Of a DNA stretch of 5,649 nucleotides, positions 1-5,649 are shown in pieces. The notes beneath the pieces were generated by a model. The model was not told where the DNA came from. It did not search any database and worked only from the letters and a program-made list of their open reading frames with translations. Origin of the DNA: Acidobacteriaceae bacterium (GTDB taxonomy: Bacteria; Acidobacteriota; Terriglobia; Terriglobales; Acidobacteriaceae). Made by a program: the position numbers and the translations under genes. The DNA is taken from NCBI GenBank assembly GCA_003166055.1, contig PMWR01000375.1, forward strand, positions 284 to 5,932. The letters run 5' to 3'. The stretch's first letter is position 1. Every line of letters begins with the position of its first letter.

Positions 1-309
1 GCCGCGCACAAAGCAGAAGTCCACGCACTTGCGTTCCTGCAACTCCTGCAACTGGCTGGGCGTCAGCAGGGTCAGCAGCAGTCCACGAATCGCCTCGGCT
101 GAAAGAGCAGGCCCCGAGTCTGCCATCAGCGCTCCATTCACGCGCAACGTGGCGGGAGAGCCTGCCACCAGGATGATGTCTGAAGCATTGCTATGGACCG
201 CGCTCGCCAGAAGCTGGTCGATCGATCGCTTCTCGCCGGACTTGGCGCCGGCCGCCGCGCGGTTCAGTTCATCCACCAGCCTTGACAGCTCATTCCCATG
301 TTCATCCAT
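1..309 (-). CDS. pilT: PilT-like type IV pilus twitching-motility ATPase, N-terminal 103 residues (3' part outside window)
   Basis: The frame from ATG 309 to the left edge encodes 103 residues with no stop. After a short charged lead it reads SIDQLLASAVHSNASDIILV, then AGSPATLRVNGAL, LTPSQLQELQERKCVDFCF. This matches the N-terminal PAS-like domain of PilT/PilU, which has the pattern L..A...GASD.HL..G.PP..R..G.L and an ILT..Q...F.E..ELDF segment. PilT is a cytoplasmic hexameric ATPase that drives pilus retraction. The Walker A/B and AIRNLI motifs that would confirm it are beyond the window, so PilU or another paralogue cannot be excluded. The frame is open upstream for 28 codons (stop at 406-404) but lacks another ATG; 309 is the best start though no good ribosome binding site precedes it. 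It follows the lipid kinase by 64 nt. Confidence 0.75.
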   Translation of the reverse strand, partial: MDEHGNELSRLVDELNRAAAGAKSGEKRSIDQLLASAVHSNASDIILVAGSPATLRVNGALMADSGPALSAEAIRGLLLTLLTPSQLQELQERKCVDFCFVRG

Positions 310-373
310 CAGCAAATCATAGGCGTTTGCCGTTGCCCTCGCAAAGAGATCAAGCCAGCAATCAAACCGAACC

Positions 374-1324
374 TCAAGGCGCGGAATTCGCAGGGATCAG
401 CAAGGTCAATTCCTGTAACGCGATTTCAATTCGCACCGGCAGTCCGCCGAGCAACTCTCCATCCGCTTCCACCAAGACCTTCGATCCGGCTCCATCGCGT
501 GCCCTGCACTCAACAGACACAGCGTCCAGCAACTCAATGTGGCGTGCAAAAGTCTGCCGCCGGAAAAGCGACGCCATCACGAAGCGCAGGTAGTCCATGC
601 GGCTGCGCGTTTTGAAGGCCAGCAGGCGCAGGCTCTTGCTGCGAATGCTGGCGCCGGGCGCGAGGTTGCGCAGCAGCCCTCCAAAATCGTGAATGCGCAC
701 CGCCAGAATCTGCGAGACCTCTACTGTTCTGGTTGCGCCGACCGCACTCGGCACAACGACTGTTTCAAAGAGAGGAAACGAGTGCGTAGCCCAGACCTTG
801 AACATCTCAACCATGTAAAGCGCATAACCGAACCGCCTCTTCAACCCCGCATCGAGCATGGAGATGCAGAGAGCGTCCGCGCCTACGCCCGCGGCCACAG
901 TGAAATAGCGCGAATCCTCTGCGCCATTTTTATCACGGAAGAATATCTGTCCCACGGGAACCCGCACCGGTTCGGCCGACAGCAGAATCTCGACTGCTTT
1001 CGCCGGGGACGTTCCCATTCCAAGGTCCGCAGCCAAAGCGTTCGCCGTTCCCAGCGGCACCACCCCGAGCGCGACTGGAGTTCCCACCAGGCACTGCATG
1101 ATTTCGTGCGCGGTACCGTCGCCTCCGCAGGCAATGATCGTGTCGCAGCCCTGGCGCATCGCCTCCAACGCCAGCGCACCCGCGCCTCCCGGCGCATCCG
1201 TGTGGATCGCACTGGCCTCGATGCCTGCGCCGCGAAGCACGCGGAGCGCATCGTCAATCACGGCTTTCCGTTTAGGAGAGCCCTGGCCGGAAGCCGGATT
1301 GTAGATCAGCGCAACACGACGCAT
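374..1324 (-). CDS. diacylglycerol kinase family lipid kinase (YegS/DgkB/sphingosine kinase type)
   Basis: This 316-residue soluble protein has the order of motifs expected for the DAGK catalytic family: YNPASGQG at 8-15, CGGDGTAHE at 66-74 for ATP binding, PLGTANALA at 90-98, AGVGADA at 145-151, and the C-terminal VEADGELLGG near 285-294, which includes the conserved DGE. The length is usual for bacterial YegS/DgkB proteins (about 290-330). Members transfer phosphate from ATP to diacylglycerol or a related lipid at the inner face of the membrane; the substrate is not predictable from these motifs. Starting at ATG 1324 puts the Rossmann-like first strand (RRVALIYNP) immediately at the N-terminus, as is typical. 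It lies 103 nt after the synthase gene on the same strand, so it may belong to the same transcript, but it is not coupled. A role in recycling diacylglycerol or tuning envelope lipids is inference. Confidence 0.92.
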   Translation of the reverse strand: MRRVALIYNPASGQGSPKRKAVIDDALRVLRGAGIEASAIHTDAPGGAGALALEAMRQGCDTIIACGGDGTAHEIMQCLVGTPVALGVVPLGTANALAADLGMGTSPAKAVEILLSAEPVRVPVGQIFFRDKNGAEDSRYFTVAAGVGADALCISMLDAGLKRRFGYALYMVEMFKVWATHSFPLFETVVVPSAVGATRTVEVSQILAVRIHDFGGLLRNLAPGASIRSKSLRLLAFKTRSRMDYLRFVMASLFRRQTFARHIELLDAVSVECRARDGAGSKVLVEADGELLGGLPVRIEIALQELTLLIPANSAP

Positions 1325-1427
1325 CGTCCATCGATTCTGAAAGAGTCCGTTGGACCCCGCTCAACAACTATGTCTTGAAGTATCAACGCTATTCTCGCAT
1401 CTGCCGGAGTGCGGCGAGCCGTGGGAG

Positions 1428-2357
1428 CTATCGCGGCAACGCCAGCAGCGCGCCCCAGTTCAGCCCGGCGCCAAAGGCGGAAAAGACTAGTGGCCCTGCG
1501 AGCGCACCGGTTTGCCCGGCATGCCACTCATCTGCCGCGATCAGCAGCGATGCCGACGACGTGTTACCATAGCGCGCGATGTTGGTAAAGAACCGCTCTC
1601 GTGGCGCCTTTAGCGCACCGGCCACGCGCGTGATCAGATTCAGATTCGCCTGGTGCAGCAGAAACTCGCTTACGTCTCCTGCGGCAATCTGGTTACGCGC
1701 CAGCAATTCGTTGATGGCTCGCGGCATCTTGCGCGAGGCGTGCATGATCACCGCCGCGCCATCCATGAAAAACTGCCCGTCCCGCACATAGAGAATCTCC
1801 GACGAAGCGCCATCCGTGAAAAGGCAGAAGTCAGCAATGCGCGCGAACCCGATCTCCGGATCAACCAGCGCCGCGCCCGCACCGTCGCCGAAAAGAATGG
1901 CCGAGTTCTTGTCTTCAGGCTTGAGCGAGATGCGCCGTGACATGATTTCCGCGCCCACCACCAGCACGCGGCCCACTGTAGGTGCAAGCTGTGCGGCCAA
2001 CGCCAGCCCCATGAGCGAACCGCAGGATGCAACGGGAATATCAAGCACCGGCGTGGAAGCAAGGCCCAACCCAGCAGCAATCTGGCTTGCAGGCCCAGGG
2101 CAAAAGCGATCGCTCGATCCGCTGGAAACCAGGATCATCCCAAGTTCGGCAGCCGCTACGCCGGCTCTGTCCAGGCAGTTTTGCGCAGCCAGCAAGCCAA
2201 TCCCGTGAACCGTGTCGGTTTCGGCCGCGTAGCGCCGTTCTTCAATACCAGAAACTTCCAGAATCCATTCCGGCGTCGCGTCCACCAGGGGCGCAACCTC
2301 TTCATTGGTCACGCGGCGCGGCGGCAGCCACGATCCAAAGGCTCGTAGAAATGCCAT
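1428..2357 (-). CDS. 3-oxoacyl-ACP synthase III family protein (FabH-like)
   Basis: This 309-residue protein matches the length of FabH (about 317 in E. coli) and carries the full KAS III catalytic triad: Cys112 in VASCGSLMG, His235 in LLHQANLN and Asn265 in RYGNTSSAS. Other family marks are FGDGAGAALV near 156-165 and the C-terminal FGAGLNWGALLA. Canonical FabH condenses acetyl-CoA with malonyl-ACP to start fatty acid synthesis. Here the CoA-contacting positions differ: E. coli Arg36 in the RTGI motif corresponds to Val35 (EVSGIEER), and Arg151 appears to be Lys150. The primer may therefore be unusual, or the enzyme may act as an acyltransferase as some KAS III-like enzymes do in natural-product pathways. 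It starts 3 nt after the acyl carrier gene with only a weak ribosome binding site, so it is probably translated by coupling and is the likely enzymatic partner of that carrier. Confidence 0.93.
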   Translation of the reverse strand: MAFLRAFGSWLPPRRVTNEEVAPLVDATPEWILEVSGIEERRYAAETDTVHGIGLLAAQNCLDRAGVAAAELGMILVSSGSSDRFCPGPASQIAAGLGLASTPVLDIPVASCGSLMGLALAAQLAPTVGRVLVVGAEIMSRRISLKPEDKNSAILFGDGAGAALVDPEIGFARIADFCLFTDGASSEILYVRDGQFFMDGAAVIMHASRKMPRAINELLARNQIAAGDVSEFLLHQANLNLITRVAGALKAPRERFFTNIARYGNTSSASLLIAADEWHAGQTGALAGPLVFSAFGAGLNWGALLALPR

Positions 2358-2360
2358 CCG

Positions 2361-2594
2361 CTAACTCTTGCTCGCAAGGTAAGCTTCGACCTTGCCAATG
2401 GTGTCAAACTTGCGCGCCGATAAGTCGGAGTCGGGCACCGAAATGCCAAACTCCTCCTCCAAACCGCCGACAAAGTCAGTGAGTGCAAAGGAATCCAGCA
2501 ATCCCGAAACAAACAGCGAATCATCCACGCCGGGGTTGATTTCTTTTCCAGTAACTTGTCTCAAAACTTTAAGGATTCGAGCCTGTACTTCCAT
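2361..2594 (-). CDS. acyl carrier protein, DltC-like
   Basis: This 77-residue acidic protein has the length and pattern of a complete carrier protein. The phosphopantetheine attachment motif is GLLDSFAL with Ser35 as the modified residue, followed by a helix rich in Glu (GLEEEFGI) that normally contacts partner enzymes. The spacing SLFxSGLLDS and the later FDTIGKVEAYL resemble DltC, the D-alanyl carrier protein, more than housekeeping AcpP, whose motif is usually GADSLD. It overlaps the upstream SGNH gene by 26 nt, and its TAG is 3 nt from the start of the ketoacyl synthase. By context it probably carries the acyl group handled by the synthase and delivered to the MBOAT/SGNH module. The DltC resemblance is from memory of the family, and the cargo is unknown. 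Confidence 0.9.
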   Translation of the reverse strand: MEVQARILKVLRQVTGKEINPGVDDSLFVSGLLDSFALTDFVGGLEEEFGISVPDSDLSARKFDTIGKVEAYLASKS

Positions 2595-4089
2595 TTCCCG
2601 CTCCTTGCGCTCTAGTTTCGGTGGCGGCTGGGTTGCGTTCCTTATAGGCCTGATAGCCGGTCATCAGGTCGGCTATCAGCGCATCTGCCAGTGCCCGGTA
2701 ACCCTCGCCCGTAAAGTGCGTATGATCCTGCTGCGCCCATCCCGCATAAACCCATTGCTGCATCGCGCCCAGGCCGCCCATGCGCTCGCGCTGGTCCCAG
2801 TAGGCACAACCATGCGTGCGGCACACGGCGCGCTGCGCCCGCACAATCCGATCAGTTCCGGAATAAGGATGCCACGCGCGATGCTGCTTCACTGAACGAT
2901 CCGCAGGACCCATCACCAGGATCGACGACTCCGGCACGTATTGATGCAAATCATCGATGATCGAGGCGAAGGTCTGCTGGTAACTCTCTTCATCCCACGC
3001 GGGACTGGCAGCTTCATTGGTCCCATACGCCAACACGATCAGCGCCGGCGAGTTGTCCTTCAGATAGCGCGAGAAGAGCGACTGATCCCACTTCAAAATC
3101 AGCGGTGCCTCGGCTCCGTTGATGCCGAGCGACTCCCATGTCACTCCCGGCTGCGTCGCAACAAAACCCAACAGCGTCACCGGCGCGCTCTGCTCCGTAG
3201 TCACTTCAAAATGGTGATCGCCTTCCGGGCACATGTAGCTGTAGGTGCCAGGCCCCGTGTCCGATGCGTCCGTCTGAATCTCGGCCACATCGGCGCCGTT
3301 GTCGGTAAAGCGCACGCTGCCGCCGCCGGGCTGTTGCAGGTATTGGAGCTCGAGCGTGGCACAGGGCGCGTCCAGCGTGACCCGCTCGCCTGCGCGCTCG
3401 GTCGAAATGCTGATGCCGCCCAGCCCCGTCTGCCCGTCGCCGAGTTGCAGGAACTTGTTCCCCTGCGTCTTCCATCCTGCGGTTTGCGATCGCTGCGAGC
3501 CCAGAATTCTGTATCCCGCAAACGGGTGTCCGGCATAGGAGTAGCCGATGCCTCCGTTGCCGAACTGCTCCTGAAAGACGCGCCGGGCTTCGCCCGTAAA
3601 CATGTCCGCCGCGGTGTGCGAGTCGCCAAACTGCATCACCCGCAGGGTGTTGGTCTGCGGCTCTGCATCCTTCAGCGCGGCCTCATGCGATGCGAGCTGG
3701 GCATAAAACCCATCCAACGCTTTGCCGTATGCAATCGCTTTCGCCGGGGGGTCTTTCAGTTGCGCGCTGATCTCTTCAATCAGCGCGGCCTTGTGCGCGG
3801 GGTCGAGGCGCGGACCGGCATAGTAATGCACGCGCGCTCGCACTCGTGAATGAACTCTTTGTCCTGTCGCCGCTTTTCCAGTCGGCGTCTTTCCCGCTGC
3901 TGTCTTTCCCGTCGCCGCCTGCGTGCCGGTATGCCCCTTGGCGCCCGTTGAGCTTGCCGCCGAGTTTGCCGCTGCGCCATGATGCTTCTTCTTGGCCGGA
4001 ACCGCCGACAGCAGGCTTGCACCCGCCAGCGTTAGCACCAGCGCGGAACAGAGCGCAGTCATCATCCGCATTGGGACGCGCCAGCTCAT
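2569..4089 (-). CDS. secreted SGNH/GDSL hydrolase-family protein (second of a tandem pair)
   Basis: This 506-residue protein starts with a signal-peptide-like N-terminus: Arg residues, a hydrophobic core at about 10-28, and a plausible cleavage after AVPA near residue 32. There is no lipobox Cys. A low-complexity Gly/Ala/Thr/Lys linker (about 33-78) follows. SGNH blocks are block I QFGDSHTAAD with Ser157, a block II-like LGINGAEAP near 321-329, block III AYGTNEAA with Asn358, and block V DHTHFT with Asp455 and His458. As in the upstream gene, about 150 residues with a PGGGSVRF stretch separate blocks I and II, so the two are clearly paralogous. Cys423 and Cys428 could form a disulfide. The start ATG overlaps the upstream stop as ATGA, indicating coupled translation; ATGs at codons 7, 9 and 10 are alternatives but would shorten the signal peptide. 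It probably acts in the periplasm or outside the cell on an acylated polymer. Confidence 0.87.
   Translation of the reverse strand: MSWRVPMRMMTALCSALVLTLAGASLLSAVPAKKKHHGAAANSAASSTGAKGHTGTQAATGKTAAGKTPTGKAATGQRVHSRVRARVHYYAGPRLDPAHKAALIEEISAQLKDPPAKAIAYGKALDGFYAQLASHEAALKDAEPQTNTLRVMQFGDSHTAADMFTGEARRVFQEQFGNGGIGYSYAGHPFAGYRILGSQRSQTAGWKTQGNKFLQLGDGQTGLGGISISTERAGERVTLDAPCATLELQYLQQPGGGSVRFTDNGADVAEIQTDASDTGPGTYSYMCPEGDHHFEVTTEQSAPVTLLGFVATQPGVTWESLGINGAEAPLILKWDQSLFSRYLKDNSPALIVLAYGTNEAASPAWDEESYQQTFASIIDDLHQYVPESSILVMGPADRSVKQHRAWHPYSGTDRIVRAQRAVCRTHGCAYWDQRERMGGLGAMQQWVYAGWAQQDHTHFTGEGYRALADALIADLMTGYQAYKERNPAATETRAQGAGNGSTGSNP
2601..2606 (-). promoter_or_regulatory. strong ribosome binding site for the acyl carrier protein gene
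   Basis: AAGGAG lies six nucleotides upstream of the carrier-protein ATG and inside the last codons of the preceding SGNH gene. It is the clearest Shine-Dalgarno site in the window; the starts of the other genes have weak or no match. It fixes the carrier start at 2594 despite the 26-nt overlap, and suggests this small protein is made at a higher rate than its neighbours, as expected for a carrier. Confidence 0.8.
3862..3909 (-). repeat. imperfect 15-nt repeat encoding a GK-rich linker
   Basis: Residues 61-76 of the second SGNH protein form about three degenerate five-residue units (GKTAA, GKTPT, GKAAT), encoded by roughly 15-nt imperfect repeats. They lie between the signal peptide and the folded domain, where a flexible, basic spacer is expected. 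The copies have diverged at the DNA level, so recent slippage is not obvious. Confidence 0.5.
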
Positions 4090-5609
4090 TTCGTTCCGGC
4101 TCTCTTTCCAGCACGTCTTTTCACGGTCTTCAATTGGATCGCTGCTTTGGGCGTATCAGCCTTCGCGGGGCTTACGGGATTTACGGATGGCAGGGGAATT
4201 CCGTGTTGCATCTTCCATCGATTGTATCCCAGCCCCAACTGCTCAAGAAACAACCCCGCGACAATGGACGCCCCCTGCGGCGTGGGATGCAGCAGATCCG
4301 CCGTCACCAGCCGCGGGCTGGCTCCATACCAGCGCGCCATGGTGCCCTCGCCGCCCATCGCATCGTAGGTGTCGAAAAACGCGCAGTGCATCTCTGCGGC
4401 CACCTGGCGCTGAATCGCGACAATTTCGGGAATCGTGCTCATGGTTTCAATCTCGTTAAGCCCCCTGCGTTCCCCGCGGTCCATCGGGCTCATCACCAGG
4501 ATCGGCACGCCTGGCGCATTCTGGCGCACCCGCTGAATCGCCAACCGCAACTCCGCCGCATACTGTTTGTGGACAAACGCTCCAAAGCTGCTCTCGTTCG
4601 ACCCGTAGTTGACCACGATCAGAGCTGGCGCAGCGCGCTCCAGTTCCTGCTTCCACAGAACCGGCTGCAACACCCGCGCCAGCACCGTAGTCGTTGCGCC
4701 GTTCAGCCCCAGGCTCGAGTAGAGCAGGCCGCTCGTCCCGCGGCGAAAGTCCGCGCCAAACAAAATGACAGTCCCTGCTGTTGGACGAATGCCGACAAGT
4801 TTCGTTCCAGCCGGCAGCTCTACGTGCACCGATGCGGTCGCCTGCGTCTCGGCGTCGGTCGTCTGTTCCACAATTCGCTGGTCGTCCGCGTCCACTTCAA
4901 ACGTGCCGCCGCCGGGCTTGGCCAGGTACTCCACATCCACAGCCGTCTGCTGCGACTCAGTCAGCTTGAACTTGCTCCACGCGCCGGATTGCCCCTCGAA
5001 GGCCGCGCCGCCCAGCCCATAAATTCCCTCGCGCATCAGGCCTACGCCAGTACGCACCTTCCAGCCATGGTCGCTGATCTCCACGCCGCGGTGACCATAC
5101 CACGCCCACGGTTTCGCAATCAACGTGTAGCCGCGCCCCGCGTCGCCAAAGCGGTTTTGCAGTTGAGCGCGTACATCGCCGGTAATCAAATCAGCCGTGG
5201 TGGGCGAGTCGCCATAATGCAGAATCGTGACCACGCCGCCCTCTTTGCCTTGCTGGCTCCTGCTCTGCTCCAGCTTCCACAGCGCGGAAAAAAACGGATC
5301 CAAACTGCTTGAATCGTCCGTAAACACCGGAGAAATCTGCGGCAGCTTCTCATTGGGTTTGGTCGTGGCGATCTTCGGAACCACCGGCGCTGGCGGCTGT
5401 GGCCAATGCAGCGAAAATGTCTCCGCAAAGATGCCGGGGGCGATACCCTTGCCGTCATCGATATACCAACGCCAACCCGCCAGTGCTGCCGCCAGCACAA
5501 GAATCGCCAGCGCCGTCTTAAACGGAGGGCCCGCGCCGCTGGGTTTGGGAGCGGGCGCCGCTGAGCCGTGTGGAGTTGGGCCGTGTTCGGAAAAATCAAA
5601 AATTGCCAT
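4086..5609 (-). CDS. membrane-anchored SGNH/GDSL hydrolase-family protein (first of a tandem pair)
   Basis: This 507-residue protein has a short Pro/Ala/Gly-rich cytoplasmic N-terminus, one hydrophobic segment at about residues 31-46 (ALAILVLAAALAG) and a large, presumably periplasmic domain. The SGNH catalytic blocks are all present: block I HYGDSPT with nucleophile Ser135, a block II-like LGLNGA near 300-305, block III NYGSNES with Asn338, and block V DLLHPT with Asp438 and His441. About 150 residues lie between blocks I and II, far more than in a minimal SGNH fold, and include a Gly-rich, beta-looking stretch (LAKPGGGTFEV), so an inserted beta domain is likely. The C-terminus is a basic Lys/Arg tail. 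I chose the ATG at 5609; a TTG two codons upstream is in frame but less likely. No Shine-Dalgarno is visible, consistent with coupling to the overlapping upstream gene. The role is probably acyl transfer to, or removal from, a surface polymer; transferase versus esterase cannot be decided here. Confidence 0.87.
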   Translation of the reverse strand: MAIFDFSEHGPTPHGSAAPAPKPSGAGPPFKTALAILVLAAALAGWRWYIDDGKGIAPGIFAETFSLHWPQPPAPVVPKIATTKPNEKLPQISPVFTDDSSSLDPFFSALWKLEQSRSQQGKEGGVVTILHYGDSPTTADLITGDVRAQLQNRFGDAGRGYTLIAKPWAWYGHRGVEISDHGWKVRTGVGLMREGIYGLGGAAFEGQSGAWSKFKLTESQQTAVDVEYLAKPGGGTFEVDADDQRIVEQTTDAETQATASVHVELPAGTKLVGIRPTAGTVILFGADFRRGTSGLLYSSLGLNGATTTVLARVLQPVLWKQELERAAPALIVVNYGSNESSFGAFVHKQYAAELRLAIQRVRQNAPGVPILVMSPMDRGERRGLNEIETMSTIPEIVAIQRQVAAEMHCAFFDTYDAMGGEGTMARWYGASPRLVTADLLHPTPQGASIVAGLFLEQLGLGYNRWKMQHGIPLPSVNPVSPAKADTPKAAIQLKTVKRRAGKRAGTK

Positions 5610-5649
5610 AAACAAAAGGAGCGGAACCGCGGCCCGCCAGCGTTTGAAT
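5596..5649 (-). CDS. C-terminal end of a probable MBOAT-family O-acyltransferase (AlgI/DltB-like), 5' part outside window
   Basis: Reading in from the right edge on the minus strand, one frame gives 17 codons and a TGA at 5598-5596; the peptide ends RGSAPFVYGNF. AlgI-type MBOAT proteins commonly end in a short tail of the form P-F-[LIV]-Y-x-x-F, and this tail fits that pattern. MBOAT proteins are multi-pass membrane acyltransferases that work with extracytoplasmic SGNH proteins such as AlgX, DltD or PatB, and the next gene downstream is such a protein. The stop lies 14 nt inside that gene, which is typical of translationally coupled operon partners and explains why the next gene has no visible ribosome binding site. 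Caution: only 17 residues are visible, the catalytic His is outside the window, and the frame of the next gene is also open to the edge. The call rests on the tail motif plus context. Confidence 0.5.
   Translation of the reverse strand: MQTLAGRGSAPFVYGNF

Noticed and set aside
29..322. 97-residue open frame on the plus strand at the left edge
   Set aside because: Ser/Arg-rich shadow of the PilT-like N-terminus, which has a coherent family pattern on the minus strand.
310..373. Possible promoter (TTGATC ... TATGAT) in front of the pilT-like gene
   Set aside because: The spacing between the two elements is about 26 nt, too long for a sigma-70 type promoter.
539..1378. 279-residue open frame on the plus strand
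   Set aside because: Antisense shadow of the lipid kinase, whose GGDGT and PLGTAN motifs establish the minus strand as coding; the plus translation is Arg/His-rich without domain features.
1325..1427. Possible promoter (TTGATA) or terminator in the gap between the synthase and kinase genes
   Set aside because: No -10 match sits at a suitable distance from TTGATA, and the only hairpin (GTCC-AAC-GGAC) has a 4-bp stem without a T run.
2941..3849. 302-residue open frame on the plus strand
   Set aside because: Antisense shadow of the second SGNH gene; Arg-rich, low-information translation and no supporting start signal.
3846..5312. 488-residue open frame on the plus strand, antisense to both SGNH genes
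   Set aside because: Its translation is rich in Arg, His, Gln and Pro with no recognisable motif, and the opposite strand carries clear SGNH catalytic blocks over the same bases. Long antisense frames are expected with GC-rich codon use.
5610..5615. TTG start for the first SGNH gene, two codons upstream of the ATG
   Set aside because: The ATG at 5609 is a stronger start codon, and no ribosome binding site favours the TTG.

Overview
The window is a GC-rich bacterial chromosome segment, and every gene I can support lies on the minus strand. Reading in the direction of transcription (right to left) the order is: the last 17 codons of a probable MBOAT-family O-acyltransferase (cut by the right edge), a membrane-anchored SGNH/GDSL protein, a secreted SGNH/GDSL protein, a small DltC-like acyl carrier protein, a FabH-like ketoacyl synthase III, a YegS/DAGK-type lipid kinase, and the N-terminus of a PilT-like type IV pilus retraction ATPase (cut by the left edge). 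The gene style (PilT-type motor, exported proteins with Ala/Pro/Gly-rich linkers, tandem SGNH proteins, mostly weak Shine-Dalgarno sites) suggests a diderm bacterium. Acidobacteriota is my best guess, but it is an impression and not demonstrated.

The right two thirds (about 1428-5649) form one tightly packed unit. The MBOAT tail overlaps the first SGNH gene by 14 nt, the first SGNH gene overlaps the second by 4 nt (ATGA), the second SGNH gene overlaps the carrier-protein gene by 26 nt, and the carrier and synthase genes are 3 nt apart. This implies co-transcription and translational coupling. After a 103-nt gap come the lipid kinase and, 64 nt further, the pilT-like gene; these two may or may not share the transcript.

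The combination MBOAT + SGNH + DltC-like carrier has the logic of the dlt operon (DltB/DltC/DltD) and of AlgI/AlgX or PatA/PatB systems: a carrier-bound acyl group is passed through a membrane MBOAT protein to an extracytoplasmic SGNH protein, which places it on a surface polymer. Here, instead of an adjacent DltA-type adenylating enzyme, the carrier sits beside a ketoacyl synthase III, and there are two paralogous SGNH proteins, one membrane-tethered and one secreted. The best hypothesis is a cell-envelope or exopolysaccharide acylation system with its own acyl-carrier and acyl-forming module. The substrate and acyl group cannot be read from the sequence.
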